Origin: SIG454 sp045578465
Lineage (GTDB): Bacteria; Bacillota; Clostridia; Monoglobales; Monoglobaceae
DNA: 22,931 nt
Direction of reading: 5' to 3'
Assembly: GCA_045578465.1 (NCBI GenBank)
Contig: JAZNKJ010000051.1
Span: 1-22,931, forward strand
A program made the position numbers and the translations under genes. Position 1 is the first letter of the stretch, and every line of letters begins with the position of its first letter. A model generated the notes under the pieces. It searched no databases. It was given only the letters and a program-made list of their open reading frames with translations, and had not been told where the DNA came from. Positions 6,368 to 16,198 of the stretch are shown piece after piece.

Positions 6368-7666
6368 ATGAAAATAAAAGTAATCGGAGCCGGTCTTGCC
6401 GGGTGCGAAGCGGCATGGCAAATTGCAAAGCAAGGTGCGGAGGTTGAGCTTTGGGAAATGAAACCCCAAAAATACAGTCCTGCCCACAAAAGCCCTGATT
6501 TTGCAGAGCTTGTTTGCAGTAACTCCCTTCGTGCAGACGGAATTGCAAACGCCGTTGGTCTTTTAAAAGAAGAGATGCGAAAAATCGGCTCTTTAATTAT
6601 GGAATGTGCCGATGCCACAAAAGTTCCCGCAGGGGGAGCGCTGGCCGTTGATAGGGAAGGCTTTTCCAAAATGATAACCGAAAAGATTAAAAATAACCCT
6701 AAAATAACCGTAAAATCAGGGGAAATTACCGAGATTAACGAAGACGAATACACGGTAATAGCTACCGGGCCTCTTGCCTCAGACGGAATAATTCCTGAAA
6801 TTAAAAGGCTTACAGGGCAAGAATATCTCCATTTCTTTGATGCGGCCGCCCCTATTGTTTCCTATGAAAGCATTGATATGAGCAAAGCTTTTCGCGGGGC
6901 AAGATACGGCAAAGGCGGAGATGACTATATAAACTGTCCTATGGATAAAGAGCAATATCTTGCATTTTGGAATGAGCTTATAAAAGCCGAGGCGGCACCA
7001 CTTCACGAGGATATTGATAGCCCTAATGTTTTCGAAGGATGTATGCCAATTGAGATTATGGCAAGCCGAGGGGAAGACACTATGCGCTACGGCCCTCTTA
7101 AACCGGTCGGTCTTACAAACCCTCACGATGACAGCAGGCCTTACGCTGTTGTTCAATTAAGGCAAGATAATGCAGACGGAACTCTCTTTAATATCGTTGG
7201 CTTTCAGACTCACTTGAAATTCGGCGAACAAAAAAGGGTTTTCAGTATGATTCCAGGCCTTGAAAACGCAGAATTTGCCCGTTATGGCGTTATGCACAGA
7301 AACACTTATATAAACTCTCCGGATTTGCTTACAAACACCTTTTCTATGCGAAAACACCCCAAAATTTACTTCGCAGGGCAGATTACCGGTGTTGAGGGTT
7401 ACATTGAGTCTGCCTCTTCGGGAATGGTTGCAGGAATAAATATTGCAAGAAAACTTTTGGGAAAAGATGAAATTGTTTTCAGCAGCAAAACCGCCCTGGG
7501 AGCTCTTTCAAATTATATTTCAACCGGCTCGGTTGCAAACTTCCAGCCTATGAATGTCAACTTTGGAATTTTTGAAGATTTGGGAATAAGGATTAAAGAC
7601 AAAAAAGAAAAAGCCTCGATGTTTGCCCAAAGAAGCTTCTTAGAAATTGAAAATCTTAAAATTTAA
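6368..7666 (+). CDS. trmFO: Folate/FAD-dependent tRNA (uracil-54-C5)-methyltransferase TrmFO
   Basis: Makes ribothymidine at position 54 of tRNA using methylenetetrahydrofolate as carbon donor and reduced FAD. The FAD-binding GxGxxG start is IGAGLAGCEAA (6-16). ELVCSNSLRAD (47-57) carries C50, and VFEGCMPIEIMASRGEDTMRYGPLKPVGL starts at 221 with C225, the two cysteines equivalent to those studied in the Bacillus enzyme. AGQITGVEGYIESASSG is the C-terminal FAD-contact motif. Length (432 aa) is typical. AAGGAG at 6355-6360 fixes the ATG. In many Firmicutes this gene follows topA directly; here a minus-strand block separates them and the gene has its own promoter and terminator. Confidence 0.98.
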   Translation: MKIKVIGAGLAGCEAAWQIAKQGAEVELWEMKPQKYSPAHKSPDFAELVCSNSLRADGIANAVGLLKEEMRKIGSLIMECADATKVPAGGALAVDREGFSKMITEKIKNNPKITVKSGEITEINEDEYTVIATGPLASDGIIPEIKRLTGQEYLHFFDAAAPIVSYESIDMSKAFRGARYGKGGDDYINCPMDKEQYLAFWNELIKAEAAPLHEDIDSPNVFEGCMPIEIMASRGEDTMRYGPLKPVGLTNPHDDSRPYAVVQLRQDNADGTLFNIVGFQTHLKFGEQKRVFSMIPGLENAEFARYGVMHRNTYINSPDLLTNTFSMRKHPKIYFAGQITGVEGYIESASSGMVAGINIARKLLGKDEIVFSSKTALGALSNYISTGSVANFQPMNVNFGIFEDLGIRIKDKKEKASMFAQRSFLEIENLKI

Positions 7667-7670
7667 ATGC

Positions 7671-7697
7671 AAAGCACCGCATAAGCGGTGCTTTTTC
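7671..7697 (+). terminator. Intrinsic terminator between convergent trmFO and ftsY
   Basis: A perfect 10-bp stem AAAGCACCGC / GCGGTGCTTT with an ATAA loop is followed by a T-run on the plus strand. It lies 4 nt after the trmFO stop. On the minus strand the T-run is poor, so it may only partly end the ftsY transcript. Confidence 0.85.
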
Positions 7698-8606
7698 TTA
7701 TTCAACTATTGCTTTAACAAATTCTTCAGCATTAAATTCCATAATGTCATCTGCTGTTTCTCCGACGCCAACAAACTTAACAGGGATATTATATTCATTC
7801 TTAATCGGGAAAACTATTCCCCCTTTTGCCGTGCCGTCAAGCTTGGTTAAAATAATGCCCGTAATATCGGCAACCTCTTTAAAGAGCTTTGCTTGCTGAA
7901 CCGCATTCTGCCCAGTTGTTGCATCTAAAACAAGCAAGACTTCCTTGGAAGAATCAGGGAGCTCTCTGTCTAAAATTCTGTAAATCTTTTTAAGCTCATC
8001 CATAAGATTTTTCTTGTTGTGAAGTCTTCCTGCTGTATCACAAAGCAATATGTCAGCCTTGCGGTTTCGGGCGGCATTTATTCCGTCATAGATAACAGCC
8101 GCTGGGTCTGCGCCTTCCTGCTGCTTAACAATTTCGGCGCCTACTCTCTCTGCCCAGACATCAAGTTGTTCTATGGCTCCTGCCCTGAATGTATCGGCGG
8201 CGGCCATAATAACCTTTTTCCCTTGCTTTATATACATATTGGCAATTTTGCCGATGGATGTTGTCTTTCCAACACCATTGACACCAATAACCATAATAAC
8301 CGCAGGAGTGCCTTTAAGGTTTATTTTATCGTCAGCACCGCCTAGAATTTCTATTAAGATATTACCAAGCTCCTCTTTTAACTCGTGGCTTTCCGTAAGC
8401 CTTTTCTCCTTGGCAACTCCCCTTAATCGTTCAATGATTTCAAGAGAAGTATTAACACCTATATCGGCAGTTATTAAAACTTCTTCAAGCTCTTCAAAAA
8501 GCTCCTCATCAATCTTTTTAAAAGATTTAAGAGTGAATTCAATTTTCTCGTTTATGCTGTTTTTTGTTTTTCCAAGACTTGCTTTAAGCTTATCAAATAA
8601 AGCCAT
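7698..8606 (-). CDS. ftsY: Signal recognition particle receptor FtsY
   Basis: SRP GTPase that docks ribosome-SRP complexes at the membrane and passes nascent membrane proteins to SecYEG. The N domain occupies about residues 1-95. The G domain shows the P-loop GVNGVGKT (108-115), DTFRAGA (138-144), DTAGR (190-194), TKLDGTAKGG (254-263) and the closing GVGE.ADD..F motif (280-291). The protein is short (302 aa) because it lacks the long acidic A domain of the E. coli form, as is normal in Firmicutes. Its ATG overlaps the smc stop by one base (TAATG), a strong sign of coupled translation; smc-ftsY is a conserved pair. Confidence 0.97.
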   Translation of the reverse strand: MALFDKLKASLGKTKNSINEKIEFTLKSFKKIDEELFEELEEVLITADIGVNTSLEIIERLRGVAKEKRLTESHELKEELGNILIEILGGADDKINLKGTPAVIMVIGVNGVGKTTSIGKIANMYIKQGKKVIMAAADTFRAGAIEQLDVWAERVGAEIVKQQEGADPAAVIYDGINAARNRKADILLCDTAGRLHNKKNLMDELKKIYRILDRELPDSSKEVLLVLDATTGQNAVQQAKLFKEVADITGIILTKLDGTAKGGIVFPIKNEYNIPVKFVGVGETADDIMEFNAEEFVKAIVE

Positions 8607-11600
8607 TATTTTGCCACCTCGTCAATGTTTAAAGATAAAAGTTTGGAAACACCGCGTTCCTGCATTGTAACGCCGTATAAGATGTTAGCAGCTTCCATTG
8701 TTCCTCGTCTGTGCGTAACAACGATAAACTGAGATTTCTCTGAATATTTTTTGAGATAATCAGCATATCTGTTAACATTAACATCATCAAGCGCCGCCTC
8801 AATTTCATCTAAGATACAGAACGGTGTCGGGCGCACATTTAAGATTGCGAAAAGGAGAGCAATCGCAGTTAAGGCTCTTTCGCCGCCTGATAAAAGGGAA
8901 AGTCTTTGAAGCTTCTTTCCGGGAGGCTGAGCCTCAATTTCAATTCCGCTTTCGAGCAAGTCTTCGGGGTCCGCAAGACTCAGTGTTGCAAAACCTCCAC
9001 CGAAAAGCTCGGCGAATACCTTATTAAAGCTTCGATTAATAACCTCAAACTGCTGCGCAAACTGTTTCTTCATAACGGTAAGCATTTCTGCAATAATCTT
9101 TTCTAGATCTGCCTTTGCCTTTTCAAGATCATTGGTCTGGGTAAGAAGAAAATCATATCTTTCCTTGATTTCTCTATAACTCTCAATAGCATCAATATTT
9201 ATATTACCCAAATTTTTGATTTTTGCTTTCAGGGAAGCAATATCCTTTTCCGCATTACTAAGGTCTGCATTCTTATCTGCAATCTCGTAGGCAGATGAAT
9301 ATGTAAGCTCATATTCGTCCCAAAGCCGTGTGAAAATATTTTCAAGCTCAGTTTCACTTCCCGATTTTCTGCTCTCAATTTTAGCTTTCTGACGGCTAAG
9401 ACCAAACATAATATCGTTGGTTCCCGTAATCTCTTTCTGCAAGAGTCTTGTCTTCTCCTCAGCTTTTGCTTTCTTCTCAGCAAGCTCTTTAAGAGTTTCT
9501 TCCGCCGTCTTTGTTGCAGTTTTAAGGGAGTCAATCTCGCCCTTTCCGCTTTCAATCTCTTCCTTGGCTTTATTAATTTTGTCAACAAGCTCCTGCTTTT
9601 CCTTTTCGGAAAGCTCAGTCTTATCCGCTATGGATTTAATAAGCTCGGACGCAATTAAAACCTTTTCCCGCTGAGACATAATATCCTTCTCGCAGGAATT
9701 TTCTTCAATAATGATTTCAGTAAGACGGTCGTTTGCCTCTCTTGTCTTTTTAATAAGATCTTCAAAGCCTTCCTGCTCTCCTGCAACAGTTGCTTCAAGA
9801 GTTTTAATTTCTTCCTCTGTTCTTGCAATATTTTCAAGGAGCTGTGTTTTTTCGTTATCAAGTTTTTCTATACTCAAATCAATAGAAGAAATCTCATTCT
9901 CAATATGAGTTTTAGCCGCGGTAACATTTTCCAAAAAGGCGTTATAATGAGTAAAATCCGCCTGCGCCTTAATTAAATCATCACTGGTTGCAGCAATTTC
10001 TTTATTGTCAAAGTCAAGAGTTTCAGAGAGTTTCTGTATCTCTTCCGCGCTCTTATTTGCCTCGTCGCGACAAGCAGAAAGCTTTTCTTTAAGAGCTTCA
10101 ATCACCGTTGCAAGCTCTTTAATTTCTGCATCTCTTGATAAGAATCCTGCAGTCTTGTTAAAGCTTCCGCCGGTCATAGCTCCGCCGGTTTGCATAACTT
10201 CACCGGAAAGAGTAACAATCTTGATTTTATAGTCGGCCGCTTTTGCAATAAGTGCCGCATTATCAATGTTATCCGCAATAACAATTGCCCCTAAGAGACT
10301 GCTTTTAATTGCGCTGTATTTCTTGTCTGTCTCCACAAGATTTGACGCTATATCAATATAGCCTTTCATATCTTTAATTTTTGAAACATCAAGAGTTCTT
10401 TCTTTAACAGTGGAAACAGGAAGGAATGTGGCTCTACCACTTTTCTTATTTTTAAGATATTCAATAGCGCATTTTGCATCTTCCTCGTTTTCAACAACGA
10501 TGTTTTGCCCTGCATTAGAAAGTGCTGTATCAATGGCAACGGTATATTCCTTTGATACTTTAACAAGGCGGGCAAAGGGGCCGTATATTTTGGCATTACC
10601 AATTTCAGCAGGTGTTGCACTTAAAACAGCACGAACACTTCCCGAGAAGCCTTCCAAAGATTTCTCCATATCCTCTAAGATATTCTTCTTTGAAATCTTT
10701 TTGTTAAGCTCCGTATTAACGCTTTCGGATTTTTCTAAAAGAGCTGTTCTTTCAGTGCGTTTTTTGTCAATTTCTCCAGCTATAAAATCACGGTCAGCCT
10801 CAAGCTTTGCAAGTCTTTCCTTGTTCTTGTTAAGATTTTCTTCAATTTCTTTAACATTTTTCAAAAGATTGTTATAATCCTCGGCTTTTTCGCTGAGCTC
10901 ATTTGTAAGAGTTATCTTTCTCTCCTCAAAATTCTGCTTGAAAATCTCGGAGTTTGCGATACGCTCTTTTATGCGGTTGATTTCTGAGCTTTTTTCAATT
11001 ATGTCAGTTTTAATCCCCTCAACCAAAGAGTTTTTGCTTTGAGTTTCTTTTTCAATCTCAGAAATAACGCTTTCCTGATTGGATTTTAAAACTTTTATTT
11101 CCTCGCACTTGGTCTGGAATTTTTCAAGTTCTTCTTCTAAGATAGCAAACTGATTTTCCGCATCCTTTGCTTCGGCGATATAGCCGTTAACTGTTTCTTC
11201 AAGTCTTTTTATATTCTCTTCATAGTGGCTTATATCGGCAAGCAAAACGCTTATTTTGCTATTTGAATCGCCAATATTTTCAATAGTTCTCTTCTCTTCT
11301 TCACGGAGCTCCTCCATCTGAGCATCCCAGGAAGAAATATCGGCATAAATCTCATTAACGATTCTTTCATTATTTTCAACTTCGCTGCGGATTTTGTCGA
11401 TTTCCCCGTCAGTTTCCGCAAGATTTTTAGTAAGCTCCTCAATATCTGCTTTAAGCTTATCAATTTTAACAACAGATAAGTTAACCTCAATACCTTTAAG
11501 CTCATCACGGATTTTAAGGTATTTTTTAGCCTTTTCAGACTGCTCAAATAAAGGTCCAATCTGGTTTTCAAGTTCCGCCATAATGTCCTTTACTCGAGTT

Positions 11601-12163
11601 AAGTTTTCTGTTGTATGATTAAGCTTTCTTTCAGCTTCATTCTTTCTGTATTTATATTTGGTAATTCCTGCCGCTTCCTCAAAAATCTGTCTGCGGTCTT
11701 CGGACTTATTGCTGAGTATCTCGTCAATTTTACCCTGTCCGATAATGGAATAACCTTCTCGGCCAAGACCCGTGTCCATAAAAAGTTCATGGATGTCTTT
11801 AAGCCTGCATCCCACTCGGTTGATAAAATACTCGCCCTCACCACTTCTGTAAACTCGTCTTGTTACGGTTATTTCTTCGTAATCAAGAGGGAAAAAGCCC
11901 TTGGAGTTATCAAGAGTCAGGGAAACTTCTGCAAACCCCATAGGCTTACGATTTTGAGTTCCCGAAAAGATAACATCCTCCATTTTACTTCCGCGGAGAG
12001 TTTTAATGCTTTGCTCACCCATAACCCAGCGGATTGCATCAGAAATGTTACTCTTGCCGGAGCCGTTTGGCCCTACAATCGCTGTTATTCCGGGATTAAA
12101 GTCAAGGTAAATCTTATCTGCGAACGATTTAAACCCCTGCATTTCAACACTTTTAAGCAGCAT
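8606..12163 (-). CDS. smc: Chromosome condensation/segregation ATPase SMC
   Basis: Long coiled-coil ABC-type ATPase that, with ScpA and ScpB, loads at the origin and aligns chromosome arms. The N-terminal head has Walker A GPNGSGKSN (31-39). Two long coiled coils flank a hinge at about 500-670 (GFSGSVRAVL at the start, GGAMTGGS at the end). The C-terminal head has the signature LLSGGERA (1090-1097) and Walker B FCILDEIEAALDD (from 1115; D1119, E1120). Length (1185 aa) is standard. AAGGAG (12170-12175 on the minus strand) lies in the 13-nt gap after the ABC-F gene and fixes the start. rnc (RNase III), which precedes smc in many Firmicutes, is not here. Confidence 0.98.
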   Translation of the reverse strand: MLLKSVEMQGFKSFADKIYLDFNPGITAIVGPNGSGKSNISDAIRWVMGEQSIKTLRGSKMEDVIFSGTQNRKPMGFAEVSLTLDNSKGFFPLDYEEITVTRRVYRSGEGEYFINRVGCRLKDIHELFMDTGLGREGYSIIGQGKIDEILSNKSEDRRQIFEEAAGITKYKYRKNEAERKLNHTTENLTRVKDIMAELENQIGPLFEQSEKAKKYLKIRDELKGIEVNLSVVKIDKLKADIEELTKNLAETDGEIDKIRSEVENNERIVNEIYADISSWDAQMEELREEEKRTIENIGDSNSKISVLLADISHYEENIKRLEETVNGYIAEAKDAENQFAILEEELEKFQTKCEEIKVLKSNQESVISEIEKETQSKNSLVEGIKTDIIEKSSEINRIKERIANSEIFKQNFEERKITLTNELSEKAEDYNNLLKNVKEIEENLNKNKERLAKLEADRDFIAGEIDKKRTERTALLEKSESVNTELNKKISKKNILEDMEKSLEGFSGSVRAVLSATPAEIGNAKIYGPFARLVKVSKEYTVAIDTALSNAGQNIVVENEEDAKCAIEYLKNKKSGRATFLPVSTVKERTLDVSKIKDMKGYIDIASNLVETDKKYSAIKSSLLGAIVIADNIDNAALIAKAADYKIKIVTLSGEVMQTGGAMTGGSFNKTAGFLSRDAEIKELATVIEALKEKLSACRDEANKSAEEIQKLSETLDFDNKEIAATSDDLIKAQADFTHYNAFLENVTAAKTHIENEISSIDLSIEKLDNEKTQLLENIARTEEEIKTLEATVAGEQEGFEDLIKKTREANDRLTEIIIEENSCEKDIMSQREKVLIASELIKSIADKTELSEKEKQELVDKINKAKEEIESGKGEIDSLKTATKTAEETLKELAEKKAKAEEKTRLLQKEITGTNDIMFGLSRQKAKIESRKSGSETELENIFTRLWDEYELTYSSAYEIADKNADLSNAEKDIASLKAKIKNLGNINIDAIESYREIKERYDFLLTQTNDLEKAKADLEKIIAEMLTVMKKQFAQQFEVINRSFNKVFAELFGGGFATLSLADPEDLLESGIEIEAQPPGKKLQRLSLLSGGERALTAIALLFAILNVRPTPFCILDEIEAALDDVNVNRYADYLKKYSEKSQFIVVTHRRGTMEAANILYGVTMQERGVSKLLSLNIDEVAK

Positions 12164-12176
12164 TTTTATCTCCTTT

Positions 12177-14093
12177 CTAGCCCTCCACCTCGTCAGAAAG
12201 CATTGTCCATTCCTCGTAGTAACCTTCTAAACTTTCTTTCTCACGGTTTAAAGCTTCACATTTTTCGTTCATCAATTCATAATCCGAAAAAACTTCTTCT
12301 TTTGTCATTTCTTCCTCAAGACTTCTTATAAGTTCTTCGGTTTTTTCTATTAAAACTTCCAGCTCTTTGATTCGGTTTTTCCGCGTAGCATCTTGCCTTC
12401 TTTGTTCTTTGGACCGATAAGAGCTTTTAGGCTTTTCGACTGTTTTTTCTATAACTGCCGGTTCACTTTTAGTTGCCAGAAATTCTTTTCTCGCTTTATA
12501 ATCTTCATATCCACCGTCGCATATAAAAACGCCGCCCGCTTCTATTTCGACGATTTTATCAGGGACCTTATTTAAGAGGTATCTGTCGTGGGATACGAAA
12601 ATCAATGTTCCTTCATATTCCGAAAGAGCCTTTTCCAAAACCTCTTTTGAGGCTAAGTCCAAATGGTTGGTAGGCTCATCAAGGATTATAACATTAGCCT
12701 TTTCAAGCATTATGATGCAAAAAGCAAGTTTTGCTCTTTCTCCACCGCTTATAACCTTAACAGGCTTATAGACATCATCCTTTGTAAGAAGGACGCTACC
12801 CAAAACTTTTCTTATGTCTGTTTCGCTTATATGAGGAAATCTGTCCCAGAGCTCGTCGATTGCGATTTTATCCTGATTTATATTGAGATTTTCCTGCTCA
12901 TAATAGCTAAGCGATACATTCTTTCCCCACTCGAAAGAGCCGTTATAATGGGGAATAATATCCAAAATTGTTTTTAGAAATGAAGATTTTCCAATCCCGT
13001 TATCGCCGATTATGGCAATCTTTTCGCCTTTTCGTATATGCAGGTTTATATTACTGCAAAGCACCTTTTTCTCTTCGCCAACACAGACTTCAAGGTCTTT
13101 AACCTTCAAAACATCTTTATAGGGCTCTCTGACAGTTTCAAATTTTAGTTTCATAACTTTAAGGTCACTGTCGGGTTTTTCAATGAGCTCCATACTTTCC
13201 AAAGCTTTTATCCTGGATTTTGCGCTGTTTGAAGTTGATGCTCTTGCAAGATTTTTATCAATATAGGTTTGCATTTTTGCAATTTCTTCCTGCTGAGCCT
13301 CATATTCTTTCTGCTGTCTTTCCCTGCGCTCTTCTTTAAGCTTTAAGAACTTGGAATAGTTCCCCTTATAGGTATAAAGCTTTCCGCGCTCAATTTCAAA
13401 AACAGTATCCACAATTTTATCCAAGAAATATCTGTCATGGGATACAACCAAAACTGCGCCCTTATATGAAATCAGATATTCTTCAAGCCAGTTAAGGGTT
13501 TTAAAATCAAGGTGGTTGGTAGGCTCGTCCAAAATCAAAAGATTTGGTTCTTCAAGCAAAAGCTTGGCAATGGCAAGTCTTGTCTTTTCTCCACCGCTCA
13601 GGGTGTTTATTATGGTATTTGTATCTTTGTTTCCAAACCCCATACCGTTTAGAATTGTTGCAATCTTAACATCAATATTATAGCCGTCACGGCTGTCAAT
13701 AAGCGCCTGGCATTTTGAATATTCCCCAGCCGTCGCTTTATATTCCGAGCTTTCCTTATCAGCAATTTCGCCCATCTTCTCGCCAAGAGAAACCATTCTC
13801 TCCTGAGCTGAAATAACATCAGAAAAGGCCTTTCGCATTTCCTCAATGATTGAGCATTCTCGTTCTAAGCCACTGTTCTGTTTTAAAAAGCCGATTACCG
13901 TGTTATCGCTTTTATAAATATTGCCAACTTCATATTCTAAATTCCCTAAAATCACATCAAGGAGAGTTGACTTTCCTGCGCCGTTTACGCCAATAAGACC
14001 ATAGCGACCTTTTTCCTCTATAGTCAAACTAACATTATCAAGTATTCGTCTTTCGCCAAAATTTTTAGAAAGTCCGTCAATTGAAATCAGCAT
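12177..14093 (-). CDS. ABC-F family ATPase (YdiF/Uup-like)
   Basis: Soluble protein with two ABC ATPase domains and no membrane part. ABC-F proteins act on the ribosome (translation factors or antibiotic-resistance proteins). ABC1 has Walker A GVNGAGKS (35-42), signature LSGGEK (165-170) and LDEPTNHLD (188-196). The linker, with a charged helical stretch about 245-300, corresponds to the P-site tRNA interaction motif. ABC2 has GDNGIGKS (363-370), ISGGERA (448-454) and LDEPTNHLD (471-479). A C-terminal coiled coil (about 565-638), like that of Uup or YdiF, may bind nucleic acid. Its length and C-terminal extension suggest the housekeeping YdiF type rather than a resistance protein, but that cannot be settled from sequence. 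It lies 12 nt after the rseC-like gene and 13 nt before smc. Confidence 0.93.
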   Translation of the reverse strand: MLISIDGLSKNFGERRILDNVSLTIEEKGRYGLIGVNGAGKSTLLDVILGNLEYEVGNIYKSDNTVIGFLKQNSGLERECSIIEEMRKAFSDVISAQERMVSLGEKMGEIADKESSEYKATAGEYSKCQALIDSRDGYNIDVKIATILNGMGFGNKDTNTIINTLSGGEKTRLAIAKLLLEEPNLLILDEPTNHLDFKTLNWLEEYLISYKGAVLVVSHDRYFLDKIVDTVFEIERGKLYTYKGNYSKFLKLKEERRERQQKEYEAQQEEIAKMQTYIDKNLARASTSNSAKSRIKALESMELIEKPDSDLKVMKLKFETVREPYKDVLKVKDLEVCVGEEKKVLCSNINLHIRKGEKIAIIGDNGIGKSSFLKTILDIIPHYNGSFEWGKNVSLSYYEQENLNINQDKIAIDELWDRFPHISETDIRKVLGSVLLTKDDVYKPVKVISGGERAKLAFCIIMLEKANVIILDEPTNHLDLASKEVLEKALSEYEGTLIFVSHDRYLLNKVPDKIVEIEAGGVFICDGGYEDYKARKEFLATKSEPAVIEKTVEKPKSSYRSKEQRRQDATRKNRIKELEVLIEKTEELIRSLEEEMTKEEVFSDYELMNEKCEALNREKESLEGYYEEWTMLSDEVEG

Positions 14094-14105
14094 TAAACTT
14101 ATCCT

Positions 14106-14495
14106 CTAACTTAAAATTCGCTCTACTTTAATCTCCTTGTCGTCTGCTTTTTGAACTTTTCTCAGTACCAGCAAAACGACTGCTAATGACAGCAACGAAA
14201 AAAGGGCAGACATAACTTCGCTTTCAAAAATCAAATACCCTAAAATTCCACCTGCGATAAGGCTTATAATCAAAAGGCCATATCCCAAAAAGGTTTTTTT
14301 GAGAAACTTCTTATCGTCCATTAAAACTTTAACAGTTTCTCCTGCCTTAAAGCCACAAGAGTTTTCATATTCAAAAATCATCTCCGAGGAGCAACCTTTA
14401 CAATGGGCGCAATTTCCTCCGCAAGCAGATTCTCTGTCAATCCGTATTTTTACTGTTTTTTCGTCAGATGAAACAACATATCCGTTCTTTTCCAT
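14106..14495 (-). CDS. RseC/MucC-like membrane protein
   Basis: A 129-aa protein matching the SoxR-reducing/RseC family layout: a cytosolic N-terminal part with a cysteine cluster (C25, C29, C32, C35 and C47), a short beta region ending in GETVKVLMDD (52-61), then two membrane helices (about 69-90 and 96-112) and a charged tail. Clostridial members occur without the sigma-E system; redox or iron-sulfur roles linked to Rnf complexes have been proposed for the family, but nothing here proves that. It starts 2 nt after the recN stop and is followed 12 nt later by the ABC-F gene, so it belongs to the same transcript. Confidence 0.8.
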   Translation of the reverse strand: MEKNGYVVSSDEKTVKIRIDRESACGGNCAHCKGCSSEMIFEYENSCGFKAGETVKVLMDDKKFLKKTFLGYGLLIISLIAGGILGYLIFESEVMSALFSLLSLAVVLLVLRKVQKADDKEIKVERILS

Positions 14496-14497
14496 AT

Positions 14498-16180
14498 CTA
14501 CCTGCCGTTTTTAATATTTTCTGCCATTTGGAGCATTTCCTCAGCGCTTTTAAGAGTTGTCTGCGTAACAGAAACTCCACCTATAATTCTGCCAAGTTCT
14601 TCTATTCTGCCCTCATAAGAAAGCTTTGTGACCCCTGTATATGTCTTTTCGTCCCGTTTTTCCTTCTTTATCTGGAAATGAGTGTCTGCCATTGCCGCAA
14701 TCTGAGCTAAATGAGTAACCGCAAACACCTGACAATCTGATGAAAAACCTGCAATTTTTTCGGCGATTTTCTGAGCCGCTCTTCCGCTTACACCCGTATC
14801 AATTTCGTCAAAAATCATTGTTTCTGATATCTCAGAGTCAGCCATAACAGATTTTATGGCAAGCATAATTCTTGAAAGCTCACCGCCTGATGCAATCTTA
14901 TTCATAGGTTTTGGTGTTTCTCCTGCATTTGCAGAAATCAGGAATTCAACACTATCACAACCGTTTTTATTATATTGAGTATTCTCTATCAGAACAACAA
15001 ACTTGACATTTGGCATATCAAGGTCCGAGAGTTCTCTCGCGATTTTTTCTTCAAGCTCACTTCCTGCCTTTTTGCGGGCATCCGTAAGTTTCTTTGAAAC
15101 CGCTTCAAGCTTTGCCTCAATCTCTCTTAACTCCTGCATCAGCTTTGCGGTGTTTTCTTCGCTTTGACTGAGCTTTTCATATTCGGCCTTGATTTTTTCA
15201 AGGTATGCATTTATCTCTTCAATAGTATTTCCAAATTTTCGTTTAAGGTTATTGATAACATTAAGACGGGTTTCAACCTCATCAAGTTCCCCTTGGGAAT
15301 AATCCGCCTTACTTAAAAAGCTTTTAAGCTCACCGGTTATATCATCAATTTCAGCCATAGCGGAGCTGAGCCTTTCCGCATAAGACCTTAGATTTCCGTC
15401 ATATTCTTTAACATTATCAAGACCTTTTACGGCTTTCATAATAAGGTCATAGGCCGCGCTTTGATATTCTCCACCATAGAGTTCGTCATAAGCAGACTGA
15501 ACGCCGAAAACTATCTTCTCTGCATTCTGTAAAAAGTTCCTTCTATCTTCAAGGGCAACATCTTCGTCCCCTTTAAGCTTTGCGCTTTCAATTTCGTTTA
15601 TCTGAAATTCAAGCAAATCAAGGCGTCTTTCTCTTTCTTCTTTATCCCCTTTAAGTTCATCCAGTTCTTTTAAGACGCGCTTATAATCATCAAAAACCGC
15701 CTTATATTCACCCTTTAAAGCATCATACTTACCATAACCGTCAAGAAAAAGGATATGATTGGCTTTATTCATAATTTTCTGGTTATCGTTCTGTCCGTGT
15801 ATATCAACCAAAAGCTCGCCGATTTCTTTTACACTTGCAAGAGGAAGCATCATTCCGTTTACGCGGCATACGCTTTTCCCATCGGCACTTATCTGACGGG
15901 ACACTATAACCTGTTCCTCTTCAAGATCAATCCCAAACTCATCCAGTTTTTCTTTAACATCTTTTGAACTAACCGCAAAAGTTGCGCTTACCATAGCTTT
16001 CTCGGCACCTGTTCGGACAAGCTCTTTATTGGAACGGCTTCCGATTACCATATTTATTGCATCAATAAGGATGGACTTACCTGCACCTGTTTCACCTGTT
16101 AAAACATTGAAGCCTTTTTCAAAATCGATTATAACTTCATCAATTACAGCAATGTTCTTTATGTATAATTCTTTAAGCAC
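14498..16180 (-). CDS. recN: DNA repair protein RecN
   Basis: SMC-like ATPase recruited early to DNA double-strand breaks. The N-terminal head has Walker A GETGAGKS (29-36) and the RecN-specific VDIHGQNDNQ (125-134). A medium coiled coil fills about 150-390. The C-terminal head has ASGGELSRIM (430-439), Walker B MIFDEIDTGVSG (455-466) and VFAVTHLAQIAA. The 560-aa length is normal. It follows nadK by 18 nt; the arginine regulator gene argR, which commonly sits just before recN in Firmicutes, is absent at this place. Confidence 0.97.
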   Translation of the reverse strand: MLKELYIKNIAVIDEVIIDFEKGFNVLTGETGAGKSILIDAINMVIGSRSNKELVRTGAEKAMVSATFAVSSKDVKEKLDEFGIDLEEEQVIVSRQISADGKSVCRVNGMMLPLASVKEIGELLVDIHGQNDNQKIMNKANHILFLDGYGKYDALKGEYKAVFDDYKRVLKELDELKGDKEERERRLDLLEFQINEIESAKLKGDEDVALEDRRNFLQNAEKIVFGVQSAYDELYGGEYQSAAYDLIMKAVKGLDNVKEYDGNLRSYAERLSSAMAEIDDITGELKSFLSKADYSQGELDEVETRLNVINNLKRKFGNTIEEINAYLEKIKAEYEKLSQSEENTAKLMQELREIEAKLEAVSKKLTDARKKAGSELEEKIARELSDLDMPNVKFVVLIENTQYNKNGCDSVEFLISANAGETPKPMNKIASGGELSRIMLAIKSVMADSEISETMIFDEIDTGVSGRAAQKIAEKIAGFSSDCQVFAVTHLAQIAAMADTHFQIKKEKRDEKTYTGVTKLSYEGRIEELGRIIGGVSVTQTTLKSAEEMLQMAENIKNGR

Positions 16181-16198
16181 GGCAAATCCCCCTTTCTT

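Noticed and set aside
8173..8670. 165-aa plus-strand open frame opposite ftsY and smc
   Set aside because: Complement of conserved GTPase motifs, with low-complexity serine/isoleucine composition typical of antisense reading.
11615..12331. 238-aa plus-strand open frame opposite smc and the ABC-F gene
   Set aside because: It is antisense to two well-supported genes, spans their junction and shows no domain; a frame shadow.
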